Part shown: positions 37,784-46,878 of the stretch, one piece after another
How positions within the stretch are numbered: position 1 is the stretch's first letter
Layout: each line of letters opens with the position of its first letter
Assembly: GCF_029543085.1 (NCBI RefSeq)
Contig: NZ_CP119967.1
Coordinates: 4,118,501 to 4,182,500, forward strand
Direction: 5' to 3'
Length of the DNA stretch: 64,000 nucleotides
Origin: Pseudomonas sp. A34-9
Lineage (GTDB): Bacteria; Pseudomonadota; Gammaproteobacteria; Pseudomonadales; Pseudomonadaceae
Program-made: the position numbers and the translations under genes
The notes under the pieces: model-generated
What the model saw: the letters and a program-made list of their open reading frames with translations, nothing else
The model's database searches: none
Told to the model about the DNA's origin: nothing

Positions 37784-39213
37784 AGCCGGCCAGCCTGTCG
37801 ATGCGCCTCGGTTTGACAGTGAGTATTCTTGGTGCGCTGTTGGTGGTGTTTCTGGCGATCCTTGCCTATTTCGCGTTGACCCATGAGCTCAATGCGCTGT
37901 CCAGAGACAGCCTGGAAAAGAAGATGGCGCAGGTCGAGCACAGCCTGTCGCTGTACGTCGACGCCAATGAAATCAGCGGCAAGCCGCACATTTTGCTCGA
38001 TCAGGTCATGGGCCATGACAACCTGACGCTGACGATTTATGACCGCGTCAATCAGCGCTCGCCGCTGCTCAAGTCCGGCTCGGGATTGAGCGATCCGCGC
38101 GTCGAATTGAAAGCGGTGCGCGCCACCACCGATCAACTGACTTACAGCGACAGCACCGACGCGGAAGGCAAGAAATTCCTCACCGCCTCGAAACTGATTC
38201 GCCTCAAAGACGGCAGCAGCGTGCCGGTGTTGCTGTCGGTGGATAATGCGCACGATGAGGCGTTGCTCAGCGCCTACCTGCGCTCGACGCTGATCGCCCT
38301 GCCATTGTTGCTGGTGTTTATCGGCCTGACAGCGTGGGGTGCGGTGCAGCGCGGGTTGGCGCCGCTGCGCGAATTTCGCAAAGTCGCGGCGATGGTCTCT
38401 ACGCAAGACCTGGATCATCGACTGTCGGTGCTGAACATGCCGCAGGAACTGAGTGAACTGGCGCAGGGCATCAACTTCATGCTGCATAGGCTGGATGCCG
38501 GGGTGCAGCAGTTGTCGCAGTTCTCCGATGACCTTGCGCATGAGTTGCGTACGCCGATCAATAACTTGATGGGCAAGGCGCAGGTCACGTTGTCACGCGA
38601 GCGCTCGGTTGAGGAATACAAGGATGTGCTGGTGTCGTGCACCGAGGAACTGGAACGCGTGGCGCGGATTGTTTCGGACATGTTGTTTCTGGCGCAGGTG
38701 AGCCATCCGTCGGCGCTGGCGCCGTTTGAGTCGGTGGCGCTGGAGGTTGAAGCGGCGAAGGTGGCGGAGATGTTTTCGTTGTCGGCGCAGGATAAGCAGA
38801 TTCATTTGAATGTCATTGGCAGCGCACAGGTGATGGGGGATCGTTTGATGATTCAGCGGGCGATTTCCAATCTGCTTTCCAACGCGTTGCGCCACTGCCC
38901 CAGCGGGAAAACCGTAACGCTGCTGATCGAACAAGGTGCCACGCAAAGCTCGATGCTGGTCAGCAATCCCGGAGCGGGGATTGAAGCGCAGCATCTGCCG
39001 CATCTGTTCGACCGCTTCTACCGTGTCGACAGCAGCCGCTCGCGCTCGCAGGGCAGCACCGGGTTGGGCTTGGCGATCGTGCGTTCGATCATGAGCCTGC
39101 ATCAGGGTGTGGCGGAGGTGAGGAGCTTGCCGGGGGCGATGACCGTGTTCCGCCTCGGTTTCCCTGCGGTGCCTGCCATGGCCCCATCACTTGCAGGCAA
39201 GCTCCCACAGTGA
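37780..39213 (+). CDS. czcS: Heavy-metal sensor histidine kinase, CzcS/CopS type
   Basis: An inner-membrane sensor kinase, 477 residues: first helix at about 10-34, periplasmic sensing loop of about 135 residues, second helix ([20 protein letters not shown]), HAMP linker, H-box [15 protein letters not shown] with H254, and an ATPase domain with N-box [12 protein letters not shown] and G-box [10 protein letters not shown]. This is the layout of the heavy-metal sensor kinase family. The metal sensed cannot be fixed from the loop by eye. Translationally coupled to the regulator. Confidence 0.92.
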   Translation: MKPASLSMRLGLTVSILGALLVVFLAILAYFALTHELNALSRDSLEKKMAQVEHSLSLYVDANEISGKPHILLDQVMGHDNLTLTIYDRVNQRSPLLKSGSGLSDPRVELKAVRATTDQLTYSDSTDAEGKKFLTASKLIRLKDGSSVPVLLSVDNAHDEALLSAYLRSTLIALPLLLVFIGLTAWGAVQRGLAPLREFRKVAAMVSTQDLDHRLSVLNMPQELSELAQGINFMLHRLDAGVQQLSQFSDDLAHELRTPINNLMGKAQVTLSRERSVEEYKDVLVSCTEELERVARIVSDMLFLAQVSHPSALAPFESVALEVEAAKVAEMFSLSAQDKQIHLNVIGSAQVMGDRLMIQRAISNLLSNALRHCPSGKTVTLLIEQGATQSSMLVSNPGAGIEAQHLPHLFDRFYRVDSSRSRSQGSTGLGLAIVRSIMSLHQGVAEVRSLPGAMTVFRLGFPAVPAMAPSLAGKLPQ

Positions 39214-39248
39214 TCTGCGGTGTGCCAAGGTTATGTGGACACCACTGA

Positions 39249-39410
39249 AACCTGTAGGAGCCAGCCTGCTGGCGATGGCGGTGGGTCAGCCGCTATCAAT
39301 GACCGAATCGCTGGCAAGCCTGCTCCCACAGAGATCTGCGGCGTGCCTGGAGTTTGTGAGCATCGCAGAAACCTGTGGGAGCCTGGCTTGCCAGCGATGG
39401 CGGCGGGTCA
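39249..39410. repeat. Three degenerate REP units
   Basis: CCTGTAGGAGCCAGCCTGCTGGCG at 39251, an inverse near 39308-39332 (CGCTGGCAAGCCTGCTCCCA), and a third (CTGTGGGAGCCTGGCTTGCC) at 39373. They follow czcS and may end its transcript. The rest of 39411-39610 shows nothing clear. Confidence 0.75.
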
Positions 39411-39612
39411 GTCGATATTTTTGTACGATTTTTTACCGATTTGCTCCCGTCCCCAAACAAACGCCGAAAGCTCTCGCCGCAACCTCCGTTTTGTCCTACA
39501 GCCAGTTTTGAGTAGATAGCTCTATGGTGGAGGCCTTGGCAGATGGAATATCGACGAGAGGCAAAAAATGAACAGGGATATCGTTTGCGAATGGGCTGAA
39601 GAAGTCTATGGA

Positions 39613-39653
39613 TTGGCAGTGCTGAAATATTCTGGCTATATTTGTCCAGAATA
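39613..39653 (+). promoter_or_regulatory. Promoter and autoregulatory operator of the toxin-antitoxin pair
   Basis: -35 TTGGCA (39613-39618), 18-base spacer, -10 TATATT (39637-39642). The inverted repeat TATTCTGG-N10-CCAGAATA (39628-39635 and 39646-39653) straddles the -10, placed so that a bound antitoxin complex would block RNA polymerase. Confidence 0.65.
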
Positions 39654-39666
39654 CAGGGGTGAGCTG

Positions 39667-39906
39667 ATGATCATCGTTCCGCTGGCTGAAGCCAAAAACA
39701 ATTTATCCAAACTCGTCGACGATGCCGCTGCTGGCCAAGTCATCACGATTGCCAAGCATGGCCGGCCGATGGCTCGCCTCATTCCCGTAGGAAAACCCAG
39801 CGCTCAGCGTATTGGCGCAATGAAAGGCAAACTGGTGTTGCCCGACGATTTCGACTCACCATTGCCCGATGACATGCTTGATGCATTCGAGGGCACTCAA
39901 GCATGA
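39667..39906 (+). CDS. Type II antitoxin, Phd/YefM family
   Basis: A 79-residue antitoxin: N-terminal DNA-binding fold MIIVPLAEAKNNLSKLVDDA typical of Phd/YefM, then an acidic, disordered C-terminus (DSPLPDDMLDAFEGTQA) that would mask the toxin. GGGGTGAG precedes the ATG at 39667. An in-frame ATG at 39568 also has GAGAGG before it and would give 112 residues, but its extra part reads across the promoter and operator, so I prefer the short form. It overlaps the toxin gene by ATGA. Confidence 0.88.
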   Translation: MIIVPLAEAKNNLSKLVDDAAAGQVITIAKHGRPMARLIPVGKPSAQRIGAMKGKLVLPDDFDSPLPDDMLDAFEGTQA

Positions 39907-40280
39907 GGCTTCTGCTCGACACGCACATTTTGCTCTGGACGCTCAGTGATGACGCCAGACTGTCCGGCAAAGCCAGAAAACTGATTGAGAACGCCGCCGA
40001 AATCTACATCAGCGCCGCCACCTTCTGGGAAATGGCGATCAAGGTCGGGCTCGGCAAGCTGAATGTTGATCTGGAAGAAATCCGCCAATATTGTCTCGAC
40101 AGTGGCTTTATCGAACTGCCAGTGACTGCAGAGCACGCCATCGCCGTGAGGGATCTTGAGCACCATCATCGCGATCCGTTTGACCGCATTATCGTGGCCA
40201 CAGCAATGACCGAACCGATGAAGTTGCTCACGGCTGATGCTTTGGTTGCTCGGTACACAGATTTGGCTGTTCTGGTCTGA
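39903..40280 (+). CDS. vapC: Type II toxin, VapC family PIN-domain ribonuclease
   Basis: A 125-residue PIN-domain toxin. The acidic metal-binding residues are D6 (LLLDTHILLW), E43 (TFWEMAIK), D94 (RDPFDRII) and D112 (LTADALV), a complete active site. VapC toxins cut tRNA or rRNA; the target here is unknown. It is coupled to the Phd-type antitoxin, whose promoter/operator is at 39613-39653. The pair is bordered by REP clusters, as expected for a mobile or recently gained module, although its base composition looks close to that of its neighbours. Confidence 0.92.
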   Translation: MRLLLDTHILLWTLSDDARLSGKARKLIENAAEIYISAATFWEMAIKVGLGKLNVDLEEIRQYCLDSGFIELPVTAEHAIAVRDLEHHHRDPFDRIIVATAMTEPMKLLTADALVARYTDLAVLV

Positions 40281-40309
40281 TCAAGACACATCCAGTACCG
40301 GCACACATC

Positions 40310-40545
40310 AATGCTGGCAGGCCAGCTCCCACAGTAATTTGCGGTGTGCGCAGAGTTTTGTGCACTCACAGAAACCTGTGGGAGTCTGGCTTGCAAGCGA
40401 TGGCAGCGGGTCATTCGACAGCTTTGTTGTCTGACACACCGCAATCGCGAGCAGGCTCACTCCTACAGGTTTTTGTGTCGTTCACGGATGATGCGTACGC
40501 CGCAATCCCCTGTAGGAGTGAGCCTGCTCGCGATTGCGGTGTGTC
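40310..40545. repeat. Cluster of REP units
   Basis: Four units: GCTGGCAGGCCAGCTCCCAC near 40314, CTGTGGGAGTCTGGCTTGC near 40375, CGCGAGCAGGCTCACTCCTA near 40447, and CTGTAGGAGTGAGCCTGCTC near 40510. The last two form an inverted pair. They fill the gap between vapC and the end of the convergent ABC operon. Confidence 0.8.
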
Positions 40546-40556
40546 AGGCACAAATG

Positions 40557-40582
40557 AAAACGGCACCTTGCGGTGCCGTTCG
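40557..40582 (-). terminator. Terminator of the ABC transporter operon
   Basis: AACGGCACC (40559-40567) and GGTGCCGTT (40572-40580). Read on the minus strand the stem is followed by TTTC. It lies 20 bases after the glpV stop. Confidence 0.85.
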
Positions 40583-40600
40583 CCTTTCCCATTTCAGCTG

Positions 40601-42343
40601 TTACTTGCGCGCATCCGCCCACGATTTCAGCAGTTCGTTGTAGCTCACGGTCTCGCCCTTCGGCTTCTCGTTGGCCAGTTTCGGTTTCGGTGCGCCCGGC
40701 TGGTCAAACCAGTATTGCGCATCGCGTTCCGGGTTCATCTTCGGTGCACAAACAGCTTGAGCCTTGGAGCGTTCGAGGCGCGTCATGATCGCGTCCTGAT
40801 CCTTGGCCAAACCGTCGAGCGCCTGTTGCGGGGTCTTCTCGCCACTCGCTGCTTCGGCGATGTGGCTCCACCACAATTGCGCCAGACGCGGATAGTCCGG
40901 CACGTTGGTGCCGGTCGGGGTCCATTGCACGCGGGCCGGGCTGCGGTAGAACTCGACCAGACCACCGAGTTTCGGCGCCAGATCGGTCATCGCCTGCGAG
41001 TTGATGTCCGACTCGCGAATCGGCGTCAGGCCGACGATGGTTTTCTTCAGCGACACGGTTTTCGAGGTGACGAACTGCGCGTACAACCAAGCCGCCAGTT
41101 TCTGTTTCTCAGGCGTCGACTTCATGAACGTCCACGACCCCACGTCCTGATAGCCGAGCTTCATGCCCTCCTCCCAATACGGCCCGCGCGGCGATGGCGC
41201 CATGCGCCATTTCGGCGTGCCGTCGGCGTTGACCACCGGCAGGCCCGGTTTGGTCATGTCGGCGGTGAACGCGGTGTACCAGAAGATTTGCTGGGCGATG
41301 TTGCCTTGCGACGGCACCGGCCCCGACTCGGAGAAGGTCATGCCCGCCGCTTCCGGTGGCGCATAGGCCTTGAGCCAGTCGACATATTTCTGCGTGGCGA
41401 ACACCGCCGCCGGGCCGTTGGTGTCGCCGCCACGGGTCACGCTGGAGCCGACCGGGTGGCAATCCTCGACGCGAATCCCCCACTCGTCCACCGGCAAACC
41501 GTTGGGCAAGCCCTTGTCGCCGCCGCCGGCCATGGAGAACCAGGCATCGGTGAAGCGCCAGCCCAGCGACGGGTCTTTCTTGCCGTAGTCCATGTGCCCG
41601 TAAACGCGCTTGCCGTCGATTTCCTTGACGTCTTCGCTGAAGAATTTGGCGATGTCTTCATAGGCCGACCAGTTCACCGGCACGCCCAATTCGTAGCCGT
41701 ACTTTTCCTTGAACTTGGCTTTCAGGTCGGCGCGCTCGAACCAGTCGGCGCGGAACCAGTAGAGGTTGGCGAATTGCTGGTCGGGCAGTTGATAGATCTT
41801 GCCGTCCGGCGCCGTGGTGAAGGAGATGCCGATGAAGTCCTTGATGTCGAGGGTCGGCGAGGTGAAGTTTTTGCCTTCGTTGGCCATCAGGTCGGTGATC
41901 GACTCGGTCTTGCCGTAGCGAAAGTGCGTACCGATCAGGTCCGAGTCGTTGACCCAGCCGTCATAAATATTCTTGTCGGACTGCATCACCGTCTGCATTT
42001 TTTCCACCACGTCGCCTTCTTGCAGCAGGTCGTGGGTGAGCTTGATCCCGGTGATTTCGGTGAAGGCCTTGGCCAGCACTTTCGACTCGTATTCGTGGGT
42101 GGTCAGGGTCTCGGAAACGACCTTGATTTCCATGCCGCGAAACGGCTCGGCGGCCTTGATAAACCACTTCAATTCTTCGAGTTGCTGATCGGCCGTCAGG
42201 GTCGACGGTTTGAATTCACTGCCGATCCATTTTTTCGCCGCGTCTTCGTAGGCATCAGCCCAGGCGACTGCGCTCAAACCGCTGAGTGCCAGCATGGCTG
42301 CCAATGAAATGCTATGTCGCAGCTTATTGTTTTTGTCGAACAT
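40601..42343 (-). CDS. glpV: ABC transporter substrate-binding protein, GlpV type
   Basis: A periplasmic binding protein of 580 residues with signal peptide (MFDKNNKLRHSISLAAMLAL, cleavage near AVAWADAYED). The length and the DUF2160 partner gene match the GlpSTPQUV glycerol importer described in Rhizobium leguminosarum, rather than typical 420-residue sugar-binding proteins. AGGAGGT directly upstream of the ATG at 42343 is a near-perfect ribosome site, suggesting high expression, as usual for binding proteins. Substrate glycerol is inferred by family; another polyol is possible. Confidence 0.85.
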   Translation of the reverse strand: MFDKNNKLRHSISLAAMLALSGLSAVAWADAYEDAAKKWIGSEFKPSTLTADQQLEELKWFIKAAEPFRGMEIKVVSETLTTHEYESKVLAKAFTEITGIKLTHDLLQEGDVVEKMQTVMQSDKNIYDGWVNDSDLIGTHFRYGKTESITDLMANEGKNFTSPTLDIKDFIGISFTTAPDGKIYQLPDQQFANLYWFRADWFERADLKAKFKEKYGYELGVPVNWSAYEDIAKFFSEDVKEIDGKRVYGHMDYGKKDPSLGWRFTDAWFSMAGGGDKGLPNGLPVDEWGIRVEDCHPVGSSVTRGGDTNGPAAVFATQKYVDWLKAYAPPEAAGMTFSESGPVPSQGNIAQQIFWYTAFTADMTKPGLPVVNADGTPKWRMAPSPRGPYWEEGMKLGYQDVGSWTFMKSTPEKQKLAAWLYAQFVTSKTVSLKKTIVGLTPIRESDINSQAMTDLAPKLGGLVEFYRSPARVQWTPTGTNVPDYPRLAQLWWSHIAEAASGEKTPQQALDGLAKDQDAIMTRLERSKAQAVCAPKMNPERDAQYWFDQPGAPKPKLANEKPKGETVSYNELLKSWADARK

Positions 42344-42390
42344 AGAGACCTCCTGTTTAGGATTTCGGAGCACGGTGCCGATCGATTCGA

Positions 42391-42663
42391 CTAGCCCCAA
42401 CGCATCACAGCCAACAGCCACACCAGGGACAACGCGGACGCGACCCAGATGCTCCAGTCGGTGGCGCCGATGACCAGCAAATGCAGGTAGGCGCTGCCGA
42501 GAAGACCGATAAACAAGCGATCGCCACGGGTGGTGGCAATCGGCAGAAAACCTCGCCGCAGGATGCTCGGCGAGCGCAATTCCCATGTGGTCATGCCCAC
42601 CAGCAGCAGACCAATGGCGATGAAGAACCCCGCTGTCGGGGTGGTCCAGCTCATCCATTCCAT
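42391..42663 (-). CDS. glpU: DUF2160 small membrane protein, GlpU type
   Basis: A 90-residue protein with two or three hydrophobic helices (TAGFFIAIGLLLVGMTTWE; RLFIGLLGSAYLHLLVIGA; WVASALSLVWLLAV). DUF2160 proteins are found in GlpSTPQUV-type operons between the permeases and binding protein, exactly as here. Its role is unknown. Two ATGs in a row (42666, 42663) follow TGAGGAACTG; I used the second, which gives the better spacing. Confidence 0.8.
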   Translation of the reverse strand: MEWMSWTTPTAGFFIAIGLLLVGMTTWELRSPSILRRGFLPIATTRGDRLFIGLLGSAYLHLLVIGATDWSIWVASALSLVWLLAVMRWG

Positions 42664-42673
42664 CATCAGTTCC

Positions 42674-43474
<801 letters not shown>

Positions 43475-43483
43475 GGCCGGGCC

Positions 43484-44350
43484 TCAACGGTTGGCGTCGG
43501 AGTGCGTCATGGCGGTGTAGAACAGCCAGGACACCAACAGGATGATCAGGAAGTACACCAGCGAAAACGCCGCTGCCGGACCGAGGTCGAATTGCCCTAC
43601 AGCCATCTGCGTCAACGTCTGACTCAAGAAGGTCGTGGCATTGCCCGGCCCGCCGCCGGTGAGCACGAACGGCTCGGTGTAGATCATGAAACTGTCCATG
43701 AAGCGCAGCATCACCGCGATCAGCAGCACGCTCTTCAGCTTGGGCAATTGAATGTGGCGGAACACCGCCCAGGCCGAGGCGCGGTCGATGCGCGCCGCCT
43801 GGTAATACACGTCGGGAATCGCGCGTAAGCCAGAGAAACACAGCAAGGCTACCAGTGAAGTCCAGTGCCAGACGTCCATCACCAGCACCGTCACCCAGGC
43901 GTCCATGGTGTTGGCCGCGTAGTTGTAGCTGATACCCATGGCGTTGAGGCTGGAACCGAGCAAACCGATGTCGGCACGGCCGAAGATCTGCCAGATCGTG
44001 CCAACCACGTTCCACGGGATCAGCAGTGGAATCGCCAGAATGATCAGCACCACCGACGACCAGCGGCCCTTGGTCGGCATGGTCAGCGCAACGGCAATAC
44101 CCAGCGGGATCTCGATCAGCAACACGCACGCCGAGTAGATGAACTGACGCAGCAGCGAGTCATGCAGACGCGGATCAAGCAGCACCTGTTTGTACCAGTC
44201 AGCGCCGACGAAGTAGCGGCTGGACTGGTCGAAGATGTCCTGCACCGAATAGTTGACCACCGTCATCATCGGGATCACCGCACTGAACGCCACCAGCAGG
44301 AACACCGGCAATACCAGCCACCAGGCCTTGTTGTTCTGCACCTTGTTCAT
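43484..44350 (-). CDS. glpP: ABC transporter permease, GlpP type
   Basis: An inner-membrane permease of 288 residues with six helices, of the MalF-like class. The EAA loop appears as SGLRAIPDVYYQAARIDRAS. Helices begin WWLVLPVFLLVAFSAVIPMM. The start overlaps the glpT stop (ATGA), coupling it to the ATPase gene. Confidence 0.9.
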   Translation of the reverse strand: MNKVQNNKAWWLVLPVFLLVAFSAVIPMMTVVNYSVQDIFDQSSRYFVGADWYKQVLLDPRLHDSLLRQFIYSACVLLIEIPLGIAVALTMPTKGRWSSVVLIILAIPLLIPWNVVGTIWQIFGRADIGLLGSSLNAMGISYNYAANTMDAWVTVLVMDVWHWTSLVALLCFSGLRAIPDVYYQAARIDRASAWAVFRHIQLPKLKSVLLIAVMLRFMDSFMIYTEPFVLTGGGPGNATTFLSQTLTQMAVGQFDLGPAAAFSLVYFLIILLVSWLFYTAMTHSDANR

Positions 44351-45453
44351 GGCTGCACCTCGTCGGCTTCGAGCAGAAACTCATCGGCATAAACCATCAG
44401 CCACTGCGCCGGAAAACTGATGTACGCGGTGCCCTGCGGCACCGGTTTGTCTTCGGCCAGGCGCACTTTCAGCGGCGCGCCGTCGAGGTCGAGGGTCATG
44501 ATCTTGTAGGTGCCGAGGTCTTCGACGTGTACGACTTTTGCCTGCATCGCGTCATCAAACGGCTCGTCCCACACGTGAATAAACTCGGGGCGGATGCCGA
44601 CCTTCAGATTTTTCCACTGGCCGTGTTCGATATGGCGCTGCATGGCGTCAGACAACGGCAGATGCGTCGAGGCGAAACCGACGCCGCCGGGTTGTGGCTG
44701 CACCTCGATCAGATTCATCCCGGGGCTGCCAATGAAGTAGCCGACAAAGGTGTGGCTCGGCCGCTCGAACAATTCCCGTGGCGTGCCGAACTGCACGATC
44801 TGGCCGCCGTACATCACCGCGATCTTGTCGGCGAAGGTCGAGGCCTCGAGTTGATCGTGGGTGACGTAGACCATGGTGATGTTGAACTGCTCGTGGATCT
44901 GCTTGAGCTTGCGCCGCAGTTTCCACTTCAGGTGCGGGTCGATCACCGTCAGCGGTTCGTCGAAGAGGATCGCCGACACGTCGTCACGCACCAGGCCACG
45001 GCCCATCGAGACTTTCTGTTTTTCGTCGGCGGTGAGATTGCGCGCCTTCTTGCTCAAGAGGTTTTGCAGGTCGAGCACTTCGGCAATTTCCTGCACCTTG
45101 CTGTGCACTTTCGCCTCGGCCATGCCCTGATTGCGCAGCGGGAAGGCGAGGTTATCGAACACGGTCATGGTGTCGTAGACCACCGGAAACTGGAAAACCT
45201 GGGCGATATTGCGCTTCTCCGGCGTCAGGTCGTTGACCGCTTTGCCGTCGAACAGCACGTGGCCCTGCGAGGGGCTGAGCAGGCCGGAAATGATGTTGAG
45301 CAAGGTCGACTTGCCGCAACCCGACGGGCCGAGCAAGGCATAGGCGCCGCCCTGCTCCCAGACGTGGTCCATTTCGCGGATCGCGTAATCCTCCGCGCCG
45401 CTCGGGGTTTTGCTGTAGCTGTGGGCGAGGTGTTGCAAACGGATTTCGGCCAT
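44347..45453 (-). CDS. glpT: ABC transporter ATP-binding protein, GlpT type
   Basis: A cytoplasmic ATPase of 368 residues with a C-terminal MalK-like regulatory part. Walker A GPSGCGKS (42-49), Q88, Walker B ILFDE (162-166) and the H-loop H199 (VTHDQ) are canonical. The ABC signature is not: where LSGGQ is expected the sequence is LTADE (140-144), and the D-loop reads TVID. Its partner glpS has the opposite pattern. It joins glpS in a TGATG-type overlap. Family assignment rests on operon content. Confidence 0.9.
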   Translation of the reverse strand: MAEIRLQHLAHSYSKTPSGAEDYAIREMDHVWEQGGAYALLGPSGCGKSTLLNIISGLLSPSQGHVLFDGKAVNDLTPEKRNIAQVFQFPVVYDTMTVFDNLAFPLRNQGMAEAKVHSKVQEIAEVLDLQNLLSKKARNLTADEKQKVSMGRGLVRDDVSAILFDEPLTVIDPHLKWKLRRKLKQIHEQFNITMVYVTHDQLEASTFADKIAVMYGGQIVQFGTPRELFERPSHTFVGYFIGSPGMNLIEVQPQPGGVGFASTHLPLSDAMQRHIEHGQWKNLKVGIRPEFIHVWDEPFDDAMQAKVVHVEDLGTYKIMTLDLDGAPLKVRLAEDKPVPQGTAYISFPAQWLMVYADEFLLEADEVQP

Positions 45454-46547
45454 CAGGCAACCCTCGCGACGCGCCGGCCCGGTGCTTGCACCAGACGGCC
45501 CTGCGCATCGAAAACGAACAGTTTGTGGGTCGGGATGTAAATGCGGATCGGCGCATCGACGTCGTATTCGTGAACCCCGGGCAGGTGCAGCACCAGCAGG
45601 AAATGCTCGTTGCGCACGTGCAGGAAGGTTTCCGAGCCGCTGATTTCGGCGACTTCAACGGTGACGGCCAGTTCGAGGTCGTCATCGTTGCTCGGCACCA
45701 GCGAGATGTGGCTGGGGCGCACACCGAAGCGGAACTCGCCCTCGCCCACCGGGCGCAGATCGACGTTCAACGGGAAGTGCACGAAGTTGGCGAAACTGAC
45801 TTCGTTACCGGCGATGCGCCCGGGCATCAGGTTGATCGGCGGCTCGGAAAACAATTCGGCGGCGAGCACGGTTTGCGGCTGGTGGTAAACCGAGGTCGAC
45901 GGGCCGCTCTGGATTACCCGGCCCTCGTGAAGAATCGTCGTGGTCCCGCCGAGAGCCAGCGCTTCATTGGGTTCGGTGGTGGCGTAAATGGCGATGGTGT
46001 GGCGCGCCTTGAACAGCTCGCGCATTTCCTGACGCAGCTCTTCGCGCAGTTTGTAGTCGAGGTTGACCAGCGGCTCATCGAACAGAATCAGCTCGGCGTC
46101 CTTGACCAGCGCGCGGGCCATGGCGGTGCGCTGCTGTTGGCCGCCAGAGAGTTCCAGCGGATAGCGCTGCAGAAACTTCTCGATGCGCAGCATCTTCGCG
46201 GTTTCCTGCACTTTGCTATGGATGATGTCTTTTGACACTCCGGCCTGGCGCAGCGGCGAGGCGATGTTCTCGAACACGGTCATGGTCGGGTAGTTGATGA
46301 ACTGTTGATAGACCATCGACACGTTGCGCAGGCGCACCGGGCGTTGGGTGACGTCGACGCCGTTCATCAGGATGCGGCCGCTGTCGGGTTTATCCAGACC
46401 GGCCATCAAACGCATGAGGCTGGTTTTGCCGGACAGGGTGCGGCCGAGCAAAACGTTGAAGGATCCGGGTTCGAATTGCAGGCACGCATCGTCGATCCAG
46501 GTCTGGCCCTCGACGGTACGGCTGACGTGCTCCAGGGTGAGTGACAT
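45453..46547 (-). CDS. glpS: ABC transporter ATP-binding protein, GlpS type
   Basis: A cytoplasmic ATPase of 364 residues and the first gene of the six-gene operon. The signature LSGGQ (133-137), Walker B ILFDE (154-158) and D-loop VNLD are canonical. Walker A is unusual, GRTLSGKT (35-42), lacking the central glycine, and the H-loop histidine is replaced by threonine (T191 in YATTEP). With glpT this should make one normal and one degenerate ATP site. A -24/-12 promoter lies 46 bases upstream. Confidence 0.9.
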   Translation of the reverse strand: MSLTLEHVSRTVEGQTWIDDACLQFEPGSFNVLLGRTLSGKTSLMRLMAGLDKPDSGRILMNGVDVTQRPVRLRNVSMVYQQFINYPTMTVFENIASPLRQAGVSKDIIHSKVQETAKMLRIEKFLQRYPLELSGGQQQRTAMARALVKDAELILFDEPLVNLDYKLREELRQEMRELFKARHTIAIYATTEPNEALALGGTTTILHEGRVIQSGPSTSVYHQPQTVLAAELFSEPPINLMPGRIAGNEVSFANFVHFPLNVDLRPVGEGEFRFGVRPSHISLVPSNDDDLELAVTVEVAEISGSETFLHVRNEHFLLVLHLPGVHEYDVDAPIRIYIPTHKLFVFDAQGRLVQAPGRRVARVA

Positions 46548-46592
46548 GGCTCGGCCTTTTTATTATTGGAGTCAAGCGACCTGTGCACGGGA

Positions 46593-46607
46593 GCGAGTTT
46601 CGTGCCA
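46593..46607 (-). promoter_or_regulatory. Sigma-54 (-24/-12) promoter of the ABC operon
   Basis: The minus strand reads TGGCACG-AAAC-TCGC. The GG and GC dinucleotides have the required ten bases between them, and the match to TGGCACG-N4-TTGC is broken by one base. Transcription would start near 46581, giving a 34-base leader before glpS. Confidence 0.75.
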
Positions 46608-46671
46608 GAAATGGCAAGTGGTTGATTTGTCGTGAAAATCGTTGAAAGCGCGGGGATTGGGCGTTCATTGC

Positions 46672-46719
46672 TGAACACATTTGAACAGTTGGGCGATTGA
46701 CAATGAACAATAGTGAACA
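46672..46719. promoter_or_regulatory. Twin enhancer-like sites for the sigma-54 activator
   Basis: Two copies of TGAACA-N4-TGAACA stand at 46672-46687 and 46704-46719, 32 bases (about three helix turns) apart. They lie 65-115 bases upstream of the -24 element, the usual place of enhancers for sigma-54 activators. They also lie between the operon and the divergent activator gene. Confidence 0.65.
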
Positions 46720-46742
46720 ACACTCTACGGACTGCTCACGCT

Positions 46743-46834
46743 CCCTGTAGGAGCTGCCGAAGGCTGCGATCTTTTGATCTTGTTTTTTAAAGTCAAAGTC
46801 AAAAGATCGCAGCCTTCGGCAGCTCCTACAGGGG
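46743..46834. repeat. Long inverted repeat of the GAGCTGCCGAAGGCTGCGAT family
   Basis: Fourth copy, with arms CCTGTAGGAGCTGCCG to TTTTGATC and back to GGCAGCTCCTACAGG. It lies between the enhancer sites and the activator start, so any activator promoter must read through it or lie within 46835-46878. Confidence 0.85.
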
Positions 46835-46878
46835 ATCGCATAAAAATAATAAGAATGCTGCATCAGAGGCCCACTGCC

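Noticed and set aside
39568..39666. N-terminally extended antitoxin start with a GAGAGG site
   Set aside because: The extension would be encoded across the promoter and operator, and family members begin at the MIIVPLAEAK-like sequence. Retained only as an alternative.
46774..46878. Upstream in-frame start of the sigma-54 activator
   Set aside because: It would translate the repeat arm (encoding KRSQPSAAPTG) and lacks a ribosome site; the same peptide arises wherever this repeat is read.
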